64,000 bases of DNA from JAFKFH01 sp017307375 (GCA_965229335.1 OZ245874.1:7068001-7132000); one strand, 5' to 3'. Numbered from the stretch's first letter, positions 37,413-47,890 are shown. Translations and numbers: made by a program. The notes: generated by a model not told the origin, from the letters alone.

Positions 37413-38636
37413 GTGGCGACTCAGCCCAGGCGTGTCCTACTCGTCATTGCCGGCGGAATCGCAGCGTACAAGTCGCTCGAACTCATTCGCCGCCTGCGGG
37501 AGCGCGGCGTGGCCTTGCGCTGCGTCATGACGCAAGCGGCGCGCGAATTCGTCACGCCGCTTTCGGTCGGCGCGCTGTCGGGCGACACGGTCTATGGCGA
37601 GCTTTTCGACCTGACCGACGAAGCGCAGATGGGTCATATCCAGTTGTCGCGCAGTGCCGATCTCGTCGTGGTGGCACCGGCCACCGCCGACCTGATCGCG
37701 CGCATGGCCACCGGCCGGGCCGACGACCTCGCCTCGACGGTGCTGCTGGCCACCGACAAGAAGGTGATGATCGCGCCGGCGATGAACGTGCGGATGTGGA
37801 ATCATCCGGCGACCCAGCGCAATCTCGCCACCCTGCGGCGCGACGGCATCCTGTTCGTCGGTCCGAACGACGGCGACATGGCCTGCGGCGAATTCGGCCC
37901 CGGCCGGATGGCCGAACCGGCCGAGATCGTCGCGGCCGTGATGGCGGAACTGGGGCGCGGCGACGGCCCGCTGGCCGACCGGCGGATCCTGGTCACTTCC
38001 GGCCCGACGCGCGAGCCGATCGATCCGGTGCGCTACATCTCCAACCATTCTTCCGGCAAGCAGGGGCACGCCATCGCCACGGCGCTGGCCGAACTGGGCG
38101 CCCGCGTCCTGCTCGTCGCCGGTCCGGTCGCCATCCCCGACCCGCCCGGCATCGAGACGCTGCACGTCGAGAGCGCGCGCGAGATGCTGGCCGCCTGCGA
38201 GGCCGCCTGCGAGGCCGGCCAGCCGCTCGATGCAGCAATCTTTGCTGCCGCCGTCGCCGACTGGCGGGTGGCTGGCGAGGCACGGCAGAAGATGAAGAAG
38301 GACGGCCAGACCATCCCGGCGCTGACGCTGACCGAGAATCCCGACATCCTGCACACCGTCAGCCACCATCCCACCGCCCGGCCGCGCCTCGTCATCGGCT
38401 TTGCCGCCGAAACCGAGCATCTGCTGCGCAATGCCGATGCCAAGCGCCGGCGCAAAGGCTGCGACTGGCTCGTCGCCAACGACGTCGGCACCGGCACCGG
38501 CACGTTCGGTGGCGACGAGAACTCGGTCCTGCTGCTGACCGAGGACGGCGTCGAGGACTGGCCGAAACTGACCAAGGGCGAGGTCGCCCGCCGCCTCGCC
38601 CGCCGCATCGCCGAACATCTTGCCGAGGGTTCCTGA
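37413..38636 (+). CDS. coaBC: CoaBC, phosphopantothenoylcysteine decarboxylase / synthetase
   Basis: The 407-residue bifunctional enzyme makes 4'-phosphopantetheine on the CoA pathway. The N-terminal flavodoxin-like CoaC domain has VIAGGIAAYKSLELIRRL, His in MGHIQLSRSADLV, the FMN segment APAMNVRMW, and catalytic Cys in DGDMACGEFGPGRM. The CoaB half begins with ILVTSGPTREPIDPVRYISN and SSGKQGHAIA. GTG at 37413 follows GGAGAT at good spacing; an earlier in-frame GTG at 37383 is within an operator-like palindrome. dut follows 3 nt later. Confidence 0.95.
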   Translation: MATQPRRVLLVIAGGIAAYKSLELIRRLRERGVALRCVMTQAAREFVTPLSVGALSGDTVYGELFDLTDEAQMGHIQLSRSADLVVVAPATADLIARMATGRADDLASTVLLATDKKVMIAPAMNVRMWNHPATQRNLATLRRDGILFVGPNDGDMACGEFGPGRMAEPAEIVAAVMAELGRGDGPLADRRILVTSGPTREPIDPVRYISNHSSGKQGHAIATALAELGARVLLVAGPVAIPDPPGIETLHVESAREMLAACEAACEAGQPLDAAIFAAAVADWRVAGEARQKMKKDGQTIPALTLTENPDILHTVSHHPTARPRLVIGFAAETEHLLRNADAKRRRKGCDWLVANDVGTGTGTFGGDENSVLLLTEDGVEDWPKLTKGEVARRLARRIAEHLAEGS

Positions 38637-38639
38637 CCG

Positions 38640-39101
38640 ATGGCCGACCAAGTCCCCGTCGTCGCCGTCCGGCGGCTGCCCCATGGCCGCAATCTCCCCC
38701 TGCCCGCCTATGCCACCGCCGGCGCTGCGGGGCTCGACGTCGTCGCGGCGGTCGCCGAGCCGGTGACGCTGGCCCCGGGCGAACGGCGGCTGATCCCGAC
38801 CGGCCTCGCCATCGCGCTGCCCGCCGGTTACGAGGCGCAGGTAAGGCCCAGGTCCGGGCTGGCGCTCAAGCACGGCATCGCGCTGGTCAACAGCCCCGGC
38901 ACGATCGACGAAGACTATCGCGGCGAGGTCGGGATCATCCTGATCAACCTGGGATCCGACAGCTTCACCATCAATCGCGGCGATCGCATTGCCCAGATCG
39001 TCGTCGCGCCGGTCACCCGTGCCCTCCTCGCCGAAGTCGACGATCTGCCCGATACGGCCCGGGGGGCCGGCGGCTTCGGATCGACCGGCGTCAAATCCTG
39101 A
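38640..39101 (+). CDS. dut: Deoxyuridine 5'-triphosphate nucleotidohydrolase (dUTPase)
   Basis: The 153-residue trimeric enzyme hydrolyses dUTP to dUMP and keeps uracil out of DNA. The motifs are AYATAGAAGLDV (I), RPRSGLALKHGI (II), GTIDEDYRGEVGIILIN (III), RGDRIAQIVV (IV) and GAGGFGSTG (V), all intact. It is directly downstream of coaBC, a conserved pairing in bacteria. Confidence 0.97.
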   Translation: MADQVPVVAVRRLPHGRNLPLPAYATAGAAGLDVVAAVAEPVTLAPGERRLIPTGLAIALPAGYEAQVRPRSGLALKHGIALVNSPGTIDEDYRGEVGIILINLGSDSFTINRGDRIAQIVVAPVTRALLAEVDDLPDTARGAGGFGSTGVKS

Positions 39102-39111
39102 AGAGACCGTC

Positions 39112-39567
39112 ATGCTGAAACTGCCGCGCAAGACCATGTTCGCCGTCGAGGCCGTGGTCGATATCGCCTACCACGCCCGGCCCGAGCCGGTGCAGTCGAA
39201 GGAAATCACCCGCCGCCAGGGCATTCCGCAGCGTTACCTGGAACAGGTGATGCAGCAGCTGGTTCACGCCGGCGTGCTGAAGGGCGTCCGCGGCCCCCGC
39301 GGCGGCTACACGCTGGCGCGCGAACGGCGCCGCATCTCGCTCGGCGAAGTCGTGCGCGCCATCGACGCCGGCGAGGAGGGGGACGGCCCCGACGAGGAGG
39401 AGACCGGTTCAGAGATCGGCCTGCTGGTCGTGCGTCCGCTGGTCGCCGAACTGCGCGAGGAGATGATGCGGCGGCTCGATGCGATCAGCCTCGAGGAACT
39501 CTGCCAGCGCTCGGCCGAGCGCGGCATCGTGCCCGACCGCGGCGCCCGCGCCGACTTCACCATCTAG
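39112..39567 (+). CDS. Rrf2-family transcriptional regulator (CymR/IscR-like)
   Basis: The 151-residue protein has an N-terminal winged helix (SKEITRRQGIPQRYLEQVMQ, with GVRGPRGGYTLARE as the wing) and a dimerisation helix. Unlike IscR it has a single cysteine (EELCQRS), so it cannot form the usual three-Cys Fe-S site. The cysteine-metabolism repressor CymR is the closest functional analogue. It lies 35 bp before cysK on the same strand and probably controls sulfur assimilation, but that is inference from position. Confidence 0.85.
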   Translation: MLKLPRKTMFAVEAVVDIAYHARPEPVQSKEITRRQGIPQRYLEQVMQQLVHAGVLKGVRGPRGGYTLARERRRISLGEVVRAIDAGEEGDGPDEEETGSEIGLLVVRPLVAELREEMMRRLDAISLEELCQRSAERGIVPDRGARADFTI

Positions 39568-39602
39568 AACCAGAACCCGAAAAAGAGCCCCAGGAGCACA
39601 TC

Positions 39603-40559
<957 letters not shown>

Positions 40560-40588
40560 GGTCCAGGCGACCGCCAGCTTGCGTCGAT

Positions 40589-40616
40589 CGTTGCCCCGGC
40601 GAAGGCCGGGGCAACG
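40589..40616. terminator. Strong hairpin between cysK and moeB
   Basis: CGTTGCCCCGG and CCGGGGCAACG pair perfectly (11 bp) around a CGAAGG loop. There is no U-tract, so it may be a dispersed palindromic element or an mRNA-stabilising hairpin rather than a classical terminator. Confidence 0.55.
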
Positions 40617-40640
40617 ACCGGCAACGTCAACGGGAACCCC

Positions 40641-41414
40641 ATGGACGACGACCAGCTCGAACGCTACGCCCGCCACATCATCCTGCGCGAGATCGGCGGC
40701 GCCGGGCAGCAGGCCCTGCTGCGGGCCAGGGTGCTGGTCGTCGGCGGCGGGGGCCTGGGTTCGCCACTGATCTACTATCTCGCCGCTGCCGGGGTCGGCA
40801 CGATCGGCGTCGTCGACGACGATGTCGTCGGCCTGTCGAACCTGCAACGCCAGATCCTCCACCGCACCGCCGATATCGACACGCCGAAGGTCGACAGCGC
40901 CGCCCGCGCGGTGGCCGCCCTGAACCCCGATATCCGCCTCGTGCCTCATCGCGAGCGGCTGACCCAAGCCAACGCCCGTGCGCTGATCGGCAGTTACGAC
41001 ATCGTGGCCGACGGCAGCGACAATTTCGACACCCGCTTCCTGCTGAACGACGTCTGCTTCGCGCTCGGCCGCACGCTGGTCTCGGGCGCCATCCTGCGCT
41101 TCGACGGGCAGCTCTCCACCTTCAAGGCGCATCTGGGCGCGAACCATCCCTGCTATCGCTGCCTCTTCCCCGCACCACCGCCGCCCGAGATGATCCCGAA
41201 CTGTGCCGAGGGCGGCGTGCTCGGCGCCCTCGCGGGCACCATCGGCGCCCTGCAGGCGACCGAAGTGGTCAAGGAGATCCTGGGGCTCGGCCGCTCGCTG
41301 TCCGGGCGCCTCGTCATGCACGACGCGCTGGAGATGACATTCCGCACGATCACCGTGCCGAAGGATCCCGACTGCCCGCTTTGCGGCGAACGCCCCACTA
41401 TCACAGTACCGTGA
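40641..41414 (+). CDS. moeB: HesA/MoeB/ThiF-family adenylyltransferase (MoeB-like)
   Basis: The 257-residue E1-like enzyme adenylates the C-terminal Gly of a ubiquitin-fold sulfur carrier. The nucleotide-binding motif is VVGGGGLGSPLIYYLAAAG and the Arg/Gln contacts are in VGLSNLQRQILH; zinc ligands are CYRCLFP and CPLCGE near the C-terminus. The domain is a single MoeB/ThiF fold without a rhodanese extension. Its carrier could be MoaD, or a cysteine-related carrier given its position after cysK. Confidence 0.85.
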   Translation: MDDDQLERYARHIILREIGGAGQQALLRARVLVVGGGGLGSPLIYYLAAAGVGTIGVVDDDVVGLSNLQRQILHRTADIDTPKVDSAARAVAALNPDIRLVPHRERLTQANARALIGSYDIVADGSDNFDTRFLLNDVCFALGRTLVSGAILRFDGQLSTFKAHLGANHPCYRCLFPAPPPPEMIPNCAEGGVLGALAGTIGALQATEVVKEILGLGRSLSGRLVMHDALEMTFRTITVPKDPDCPLCGERPTITVP

Positions 41415-41481
41415 TTGATCGGTCCCTGCCGCCCCGCCATGATGCGGCGACGCATCGGGAACGACGGGGGATGGAGGGGAC

Positions 41482-42108
41482 ATGGTCAGGATCTGGGGCC
41501 GGCGCAATTCGATCAACGTGATGAAGGTGGTGTGGACCGCCGAGGAGCTCGGCCTCGCCTATGAGCGCGTCGACGTCGGCGGGCCGTTCGGCCAACTCGA
41601 TGGTCCGGCGTTCGGCGCGATGAATCCGAACCGCAAGATCCCGGTGCTGGAGGAAGACGGTCTGATCGTCTGGGAAAGCAACACGATCGTCCGCTATCTG
41701 GCCGCCAGCCGCGGCAGCGAGGGTCTGCTGCCCGCCAACCCGGCGCGCCGTGCCCTGGTCGAAAAGTGGATGGACTGGGTGCTGACCGAACTCAATCCGC
41801 CGATCGGCACCATCTTCATCCAGTTGATCCGCACGCCCGAGGACCAGCGCGACCTGGCCGCCGTCCAGGCGGCCTGCCCCGTCGCCGACCAGCGCTGGCG
41901 CCTGCTCGACGACGTGCTGGCCCGCCAGCCCTACGTTGCCGGCGACAGCTTCACGGCCGCCGATCTCGCCGTCGGGCCGTTCGTCCATCGCTGGTATCAC
42001 CTGCCCCCGCCGGCGACGCGGGCGGAACTGCCGCATGTCCGCGACTATTACGAGCGGTTGCGGGAACGTCCTGCCTATCTCGCGCATTGCTGCTTACCGT
42101 TGACGTGA
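41482..42108 (+). CDS. Glutathione S-transferase family protein
   Basis: The 208-residue protein has the N-terminal motif VRIWGRRNSINVMKVVWTAE, cis-Pro site MNPNRKIPVLEEDG and the glutathione-binding VWESNTIVRYLA, which suits the theta/Nu-like GST groups with an active-site Asn or Ser. The C-domain has the capping motif DSFTAADLAVGPFVHRW. It precedes the large kinase by 31 bp but there is no sign of coupling. Confidence 0.88.
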   Translation: MVRIWGRRNSINVMKVVWTAEELGLAYERVDVGGPFGQLDGPAFGAMNPNRKIPVLEEDGLIVWESNTIVRYLAASRGSEGLLPANPARRALVEKWMDWVLTELNPPIGTIFIQLIRTPEDQRDLAAVQAACPVADQRWRLLDDVLARQPYVAGDSFTAADLAVGPFVHRWYHLPPPATRAELPHVRDYYERLRERPAYLAHCCLPLT

Positions 42109-42139
42109 CGGCCACGGGGGGTGGCCGCGCGGGCATCGT

Positions 42140-45100
42140 GTGGCGGGGATGGATGGCTTGAACAGTCCGGCAGATCCAATCGGCACCTCCTTTCTCGCCG
42201 GCGGCGGCGAGATGGGCGCCGCGATGCGGGCAAAGGACTGGGCCGCCACCCCGCTCGGCCCGGCCGAGAACTGGCCGCAAGCGCTGAAGACCGTCATCCG
42301 CATCATGCTGTCGTCGCGCTATGCGATGTGGATGGCCTGGGGCCCCGACCTCACCTTCTTCTGCAACGACGCCTATCGGCCGACCCTCGGGGTCAAGCAT
42401 GGCTGGGCCCTCGGCACCTCCGCCCGCAAGGTCTGGGCGGAAATCTGGAAGGATATCGGCCCCCGCATCGACAAGGTGCTGGCCACCGGGGAAGCGACCT
42501 GGGACGAGGGGCTGCTGCTGTTCCTGCAGCGCGCCGGCTATCCGGAGGAGACCTACCACACCTTTTCCTACAGTCCGGTCGCCGACGACGCCGGGCAGAT
42601 CGCCGGCATGCTCTGCGTCGTCACCGAAGTGACCGAGCGGGTGATCGGCGAGCGGCGCCTTGCGCTGCTGCGGGAACTGTCGGGCGAACTGGCAGGCATC
42701 AATGCGATGGCACGGCTGCCCAATGCGTTGCGGCGGGCGTTTTCCACCGACATCTCCGACCTGCCGTTTACCCTTACCTACCTGCTTGAGGACGACGGGC
42801 GGCGGGCACGGCTTGCCTGCGCCACCGGCGTCGCCGCCGATACCGCGCTGAGCCCGGCGGAGGCCGTACCCGGCGAGGCGGCCTGGCCGGGATCGGTACT
42901 GCAGGGCCCGTCGCGCACCCTGCCGCTGCCGGCTGCCACGCTGCCGGCGCCTGCCGGCTGGGATGCGCCGCCCCATGCGGCGATGGTGCTGCCGCTGGCG
43001 GCACAAGGCCAGGACGGGCCCGCCGGTTTCCTGATCGCCGGGCTGAACCCGTTCTGCGCGGTCGACGAGGCCTATGCCGGCTTTCTCGACCTCGTCGCCG
43101 GCCAGGTCGCGGCAAGTCTCGGCAACATCAAGGCCTACGAGGAGGAGCGCAAGCGGGCCGAGGCGCTGGCCGAGATCGACCGGGCCAAGACCGCCTTCTT
43201 CTCGAATGTCAGCCACGAGTTCCGCACGCCGCTGACGCTGATGCTGGGGCCGCTGGAAGAAATGCTGGTCGCGGCGGGCCCCGGTGATCGCGAGCGGCTC
43301 GAGGCAGCCCATCGCAACGGCCTGCGCCTGCTGAAGCTCGTCAACTCGCTGCTCGACTTCTCGCGCATCGAGGCCGGTCGCGCGCAGGCCGCCTTCGTCG
43401 AGACCGATCTGGGCGCCTACACCGCCGAACTGGCGGCCAACTTCCGCTCGGCGATGGAGAAGGCCGGGCTGGCCTTCCGCGTCGATTGCCCGGCGCCGCT
43501 TGCCGTCCATGTCGATCGCGACATGTGGGAAACCGTCGTCCTCAACCTGCTGTCGAACGCCTTCAAGTTCACCTTCGACGGCGAGGTCGCGGTGGCGCTG
43601 CGCCCGTCGACGGACGGCCGTGCGGCGGTGCTCACCGTTACCGATACCGGCACCGGCATCGCCGCCGACCAGATTGCCCACCTGTTCGAACGGTTTCATC
43701 GGGTCGAGGGGGCCCCCGGGCGCAGTTTCGAAGGGTCGGGCATCGGCCTGGCGCTGGTGCGCGAGCTGGTGCGGCTGCATGGCGGCACGATCACCGCCGA
43801 TTCGAGCCCGGGCCGTGGCACCTGCTTTACCGTGACCCTGCCGCTGGGCACCGCGCATCTGCCGGCTGAGCGGTTGGTCCGCGATGCGGCCACGCGCCCT
43901 CAGGGCCCGGGCCGGGCGCGCGCCTATGTCGAGGAGGCGCTGCGCTGGCTGCCCCGCGACGGCGCGAGCGACGAGGAGACGATGTTCGCCGCGGTGGGCG
44001 CCGCCGGATCGGCGTCCGGTCCCCCCGGCACCGGCGAGCGCATCCTGCTGGCCGACGACAATGCCGACATGCGCGACTACATCAGCCGGTTGCTGCGCGG
44101 GGCCGGCTATTCGGTCGAGGCCGTCGGCACCGGCGGGGCGGCGCTGGCCGCCGCGCGCGCCGTCGCGCCGGATCTGGTGCTGAGCGACGTGATGATGCCG
44201 GGGCTGGACGGCTTCGGCCTGCTGCGGGCGCTGCGGGCGGACGCGACGCTCAGGCGCATCCCCGTGCTGCTGCTGTCGGCGCGGGCCGGCGACGAGGCGC
44301 GCATCGAGGGCCTGGAGGCGGGCGCCGACGATTATCTGACCAAGCCGTTCTCGGCGCGCGAGATGATCGCGAGGGTCGCCTCTAACCTGCAACTGGCGGC
44401 GATCCGCCGCCAGGCCGAGACGGCACTGGAGGAAGAGGCCCGCACGCTGGAAATCCTGAACCGGATCGGCACGACGATCGCCGGCGAACTCGATCTCGAA
44501 CGCGCGGTCCAGACGGTCACCGATGCCGCGACCGCGCTGACCGGCGCGGCCTTCGGCGCCTTCTTCTACAACGTTCTCGACGACGCCGGCGCGCGCTACA
44601 CCCTCTACACGATTTCGGGCGTGCCGCGTTCGGCGTTCGAGCAATTCCCGATGCCGCGCAACACCGCCGTGTTCGCCCCGACCTTCGACGGTGTCGGCGT
44701 GGTGCGCTCGGACGATATCCTGGCCGATCCGCGCTATGGCCGGAACGCTCCGTACCGGGGGATGCCCGACGGGCACCTGCCGGTGCGCAGCTACCTTTCC
44801 ATGCCCGTGGTCTCGCGCAACGGCGAGGTGCTGGGCGGCCTCTTCTTCGGCCACCCCGAGCCGGCACGGTTCACCGACCGGGCCGAACGGCTGGTGATCG
44901 GGATCGCCGCCCAGGCCGCCATCGCCATCGACAATGCGCGGCTCTACCAGGCCGCCCAGGCCGAGATCGCCCAGCGCCGCAAGACCGAGGCGGAACTGCG
45001 CCAGGCCGAGCTGGCCCAGTTCCGCCTGAACGAGATACTGGAAGCGCGGGTGGCCGAGCGGACGGCCGAGCTGAGCCGCACCAACGAGCAGCTGCGCATC

Positions 45101-46681
45101 GAGGCGGCAGAGCGGGAGCGGGTCGAGCAGGCGCTGCGCCAGTCGCAGAAGATGGAGGCGATCGGCCAGCTGACCGGCGGGGTCGCCCACGACTTCAACA
45201 ACCTGCTGACCATCATCATCGGCAATCTTGAAACGCTGCAGCGGCAGTACGCGCGGGAACACACCGATATCGGCCGGGTGAAGCGTGCCGCGGAAAATGC
45301 CTTCCGCGGCGCCCAGCGCGCCGCCGCGCTGACCCAGCGGCTCCTGGCCTTCTCGCGCCGCCAGCCGCTGGCGCCGCGCCCGGTCGACGTCAACAAGCTG
45401 GTCGCCACGATGTCGGACCTGCTGCGCCGGACGCTCGGCGAAGGCATCGCCATCGAGACCGTGCTGGCGGGCGGGCTGTGGCGGACCCATGCCGACCCCA
45501 ACCAGCTCGAAAGCGCGATCCTCAACCTGGCGGTCAATGCCCGCGACGCGATGCCCGGAGGCGGCCGGCTGACGATCGAAACGGCCAATGCCTATCTCGA
45601 CGAAGGTTATGCCGCGTTCCAGGCCGAGGTCGTACCCGGCCAGTACATCGTCATCGCGATCAGCGATACCGGCACCGGCATGACGCGCGAGGTCGTCGCC
45701 CAGGCCTTCGAGCCGTTCTTCACGACCAAGGGGGTCGGGCACGGCACCGGCCTGGGGCTGAGCCAGGTCTACGGCTTCGTCAAGCAGACCGGCGGCCACG
45801 TGAAGATCTATTCGGAGGTCGGCCAGGGCACGACGGTCAAGATCTACCTGCCGCGACTGCTGGGCGAGGTCGAGGACGACGAGGACGTCGAGAGCGCGGC
45901 TGCAACGACAGTCCATCCGGTGTCCGAACTGATCCTGGTCGTCGAGGATGACGACGACGTCCGCGCCCACTCGGTCGACATCCTGACCGAGATCGGCTAT
46001 CGCGTGGTGCAGGCACAGAACGGGGCCGCGGCGCTCGACATCATCGATCATCGCGACGATATCGCCCTGCTGTTCACCGATGTCGGGCTGCCCGGCGGCA
46101 TGAACGGCCGCCAGCTGGCCGAGGCGGCGCAGGCACGGCTGCCGGGTCTCAAGGTCCTCTTCACCACCGGCTATGCCCGCAACGCGATCGTCCATGACGG
46201 GCGGCTCGACCCGGGCGTGCAGCTCATCACCAAACCATTCACGTATGCCGCATTGTCGGCAAAGGTCAGGGACATGCTCGATATCGAAGCCGGTGCGTCC
46301 GTCATCCTCGTCGTCGAGGATGACCCCCTGGTGCGCATGGTGATGGCCGAAACGCTCGCCGGGCTGGGTGCCCGGGTCGAGGAGGCGGCAACCGCAACCG
46401 AGGCGATCGCCAAGGCGCGGCTCCTGGGCAGCCGGCTTGCCGCCGCGATCGTCGATCTTGGGCTGCCCGATCGCAAGGGCGACGGGCTGGCCCAGGAATT
46501 GCGCGCCATGCAAGCCCGGCTGCCGATCATCGTCGCCTCGGGCTATGGCCAGGGCGATCTGCAGGCAAGGCTGGGCCAGGATCCGCTGATCAGCTTCCTG
46601 CCCAAGCCCTACGACGCCGATCAGATCGCGACCCATCTGCAACGGCTCGGCATCGCCGGACTCGCGCTTGCGGCGCCGTGA
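42140..46681 (+). CDS. Giant hybrid histidine kinase: two kinase cores and three receivers
   Basis: A 1513-residue soluble protein without membrane segments. Order: N-terminal PAS-like sensor (~20-175), GAF-like (~180-335), HisKA with His359 (SNVSHEFRTPLTLM), HATPase_c (~470-580, VLNLLSNAFKFT, DTGTGIAADQIAHLFERF), receiver 1 with Asp683, GAF (~790-935), coiled coil, second HisKA with His1017 (TGGVAHDFNNLL), second HATPase_c (~1120-1240), receiver 2 with Asp1314 (LLFTDVGLPGG) and receiver 3 with Asp1439 (AAIVDLGLPDR). Both kinase cores look intact. Start is GTG 42140 or ATG 42149. It ends ~107 bp before nepR on the same strand, so it may feed the general stress response. Confidence 0.88.
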   Translation: MAGMDGLNSPADPIGTSFLAGGGEMGAAMRAKDWAATPLGPAENWPQALKTVIRIMLSSRYAMWMAWGPDLTFFCNDAYRPTLGVKHGWALGTSARKVWAEIWKDIGPRIDKVLATGEATWDEGLLLFLQRAGYPEETYHTFSYSPVADDAGQIAGMLCVVTEVTERVIGERRLALLRELSGELAGINAMARLPNALRRAFSTDISDLPFTLTYLLEDDGRRARLACATGVAADTALSPAEAVPGEAAWPGSVLQGPSRTLPLPAATLPAPAGWDAPPHAAMVLPLAAQGQDGPAGFLIAGLNPFCAVDEAYAGFLDLVAGQVAASLGNIKAYEEERKRAEALAEIDRAKTAFFSNVSHEFRTPLTLMLGPLEEMLVAAGPGDRERLEAAHRNGLRLLKLVNSLLDFSRIEAGRAQAAFVETDLGAYTAELAANFRSAMEKAGLAFRVDCPAPLAVHVDRDMWETVVLNLLSNAFKFTFDGEVAVALRPSTDGRAAVLTVTDTGTGIAADQIAHLFERFHRVEGAPGRSFEGSGIGLALVRELVRLHGGTITADSSPGRGTCFTVTLPLGTAHLPAERLVRDAATRPQGPGRARAYVEEALRWLPRDGASDEETMFAAVGAAGSASGPPGTGERILLADDNADMRDYISRLLRGAGYSVEAVGTGGAALAAARAVAPDLVLSDVMMPGLDGFGLLRALRADATLRRIPVLLLSARAGDEARIEGLEAGADDYLTKPFSAREMIARVASNLQLAAIRRQAETALEEEARTLEILNRIGTTIAGELDLERAVQTVTDAATALTGAAFGAFFYNVLDDAGARYTLYTISGVPRSAFEQFPMPRNTAVFAPTFDGVGVVRSDDILADPRYGRNAPYRGMPDGHLPVRSYLSMPVVSRNGEVLGGLFFGHPEPARFTDRAERLVIGIAAQAAIAIDNARLYQAAQAEIAQRRKTEAELRQAELAQFRLNEILEARVAERTAELSRTNEQLRIEAAERERVEQALRQSQKMEAIGQLTGGVAHDFNNLLTIIIGNLETLQRQYAREHTDIGRVKRAAENAFRGAQRAAALTQRLLAFSRRQPLAPRPVDVNKLVATMSDLLRRTLGEGIAIETVLAGGLWRTHADPNQLESAILNLAVNARDAMPGGGRLTIETANAYLDEGYAAFQAEVVPGQYIVIAISDTGTGMTREVVAQAFEPFFTTKGVGHGTGLGLSQVYGFVKQTGGHVKIYSEVGQGTTVKIYLPRLLGEVEDDEDVESAAATTVHPVSELILVVEDDDDVRAHSVDILTEIGYRVVQAQNGAAALDIIDHRDDIALLFTDVGLPGGMNGRQLAEAAQARLPGLKVLFTTGYARNAIVHDGRLDPGVQLITKPFTYAALSAKVRDMLDIEAGASVILVVEDDPLVRMVMAETLAGLGARVEEAATATEAIAKARLLGSRLAAAIVDLGLPDRKGDGLAQELRAMQARLPIIVASGYGQGDLQARLGQDPLISFLPKPYDADQIATHLQRLGIAGLALAAP

Positions 46682-46689
46682 CATTTTTG

Positions 46690-46714
46690 GGAACCTTCGG
46701 GTCGTATGGGCGGT
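46690..46714 (+). promoter_or_regulatory. Candidate EcfG-dependent promoter of nepR
   Basis: GGAAC (46690-46694) is followed after 17 bp by GGTT (46712-46715). General stress response promoters have GGAAC-N16/17-CGTT; here the last three bases match. The nepR ATG lies 74 bp downstream. Confidence 0.5.
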
Positions 46715-46788
46715 TGGAAGTCTGCCGCCTTCCGCGCCGGATGGCTGGCCCCTTTCACGTCCGTTGAGCATGGCTTAAGACGCAAATC

Positions 46789-46998
46789 ATGGCAGAGTCT
46801 CGCAAGCCCGCGACGGACAAGCGCCCGGTGGCCTCGGCCGAGGGACCGGCGGATCCGGTCGTCCCCACCGTCGATGCAGGCGCCAACGACTGGCTGTCGC
46901 GCGGCCTGCGCGACCTGTTTCAGGAAACCGCCGAGGAGCCGTTGCCCGACAGTTTCCTGAAACTGATCGAGGAACTCGAGCGCAAGAACCGGAACTGA
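46789..46998 (+). CDS. nepR: NepR, anti-sigma factor of the general stress response
   Basis: The 69-residue protein has a variable N-terminus and the NepR core WLSRGLRDLFQETAEEPLPDSFLKLIEELE, split here as two helices that wrap around EcfG (the LRDLF...EPLPDSF motif is diagnostic). It holds EcfG inactive until phosphorylated PhyR captures it. The usual operon partner ecfG is not adjacent: phyR lies between, on the opposite strand. Confidence 0.92.
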   Translation: MAESRKPATDKRPVASAEGPADPVVPTVDAGANDWLSRGLRDLFQETAEEPLPDSFLKLIEELERKNRN

Positions 46999-47032
46999 GT
47001 CGAGGCAGCGCCGCTCGCGCGCACGCGCCATG

Positions 47033-47062
47033 AAAAAAGGCCGGGGTCGACCCGGCCTTTCT
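47033..47062. terminator. Bidirectional terminator between nepR and phyR
   Basis: AAAGGCCGGG and CCCGGCCTTT pair around GTCGA. A run of A before and T after the stem gives a U-tract on either strand, suited to ending both convergent transcripts. Confidence 0.85.
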
Positions 47063-47080
47063 GCTGTCCGCCCGGCTGCC

Positions 47081-47890
47081 TCAGCCTGCCTTGTCGACGG
47101 CTTCCGGCGGCGGGTTGAAGAACAATGCCTGGCTGACCGCCGCCTTGACCGAGTCGGCCAGAAACGGCTTGGTGATGAGGAAGGTCGGCTCGGGCCGCTC
47201 GCCCGTCAGTAGCCGTTCCGGATAGGCGGTGATGAAGATGACCGGGACCGGCCCGCCGGTGCGGATGTCGCGCACGGCATCGATGCCTGAGGAATCGTCG
47301 GCCAGCTGGATATCGGCCAGGATCAGGCCGGGCTGGTGACGGCGTGCGATCTTGACCGCCTCGTCGCGGGTGGTGGCGATCGGCAACACGGTATGGCCGA
47401 GTTCCTGGACGATCGCCGACAGGTCCAGGGCGATGACCGGCTCGTCCTCGATGATCAGGATCTCGGTGGCGAGTCCGGCCGACAACTCATCCATAGCCTG
47501 CGCGAAATGCCGCTGCGCCTCGTCGGCGGTACAGCCGAGGATGACAGCCGCCTCCTGCGTCGAGAAGCCTTCGAGCGAGACGAGGAGCAAGACCTGGCGG
47601 TGCTGTGGCACGAGGGCCCGCAGCCTCAGGTCGACGTTGCGGCGTTCTTCCCAGCCTTCGGCCGGGGCATCGTCGCTGTCGACCATCAGGCTTGCCCACA
47701 TCTCGTGGAACAGCCGGTAGAGGCCCAGGCGCGACGACGCCTTCGCCAGGACATCGGGCTGGGCCACCGCCGCTTCGAGCGTCGCCCGCACATAGGCGTC
47801 GCCCGACTTCTGGTTGCCGGTCAAGGCCCGAGCATAACGGCGCAGAAAGGGAAGATAGCCGACGATCTGCTGCGCCTGCGCCTGAGTCAT
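47081..47890 (-). CDS. phyR: PhyR, anti-anti-sigma response regulator of the general stress response
   Basis: The 269-residue protein joins an N-terminal sigma-like domain (residues ~1-135, RRYARALTGNQKSGDAYV, VSLEGFSTQEAAVILGC) to a C-terminal receiver. Receiver residues are intact: E148-D149-E150, phosphoacceptor Asp193 (GLILADIQLADDSSG), Thr221 and Lys241. Once phosphorylated, PhyR exposes its sigma-like domain and sequesters NepR. The gene is convergent with nepR and divergent from ecfG; a candidate EcfG promoter lies upstream (48000-48022). Confidence 0.96.
   Translation of the reverse strand: MTQAQAQQIVGYLPFLRRYARALTGNQKSGDAYVRATLEAAVAQPDVLAKASSRLGLYRLFHEMWASLMVDSDDAPAEGWEERRNVDLRLRALVPQHRQVLLLVSLEGFSTQEAAVILGCTADEAQRHFAQAMDELSAGLATEILIIEDEPVIALDLSAIVQELGHTVLPIATTRDEAVKIARRHQPGLILADIQLADDSSGIDAVRDIRTGGPVPVIFITAYPERLLTGERPEPTFLITKPFLADSVKAAVSQALFFNPPPEAVDKAG

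Noticed and set aside
41951..46771. A 1606-codon open frame antisense to the giant kinase
   Set aside because: High-GC genes leave long antisense frames; this one has no domain, runs against an intact multidomain kinase and is rich in Arg, Gln and His as such shadows are.
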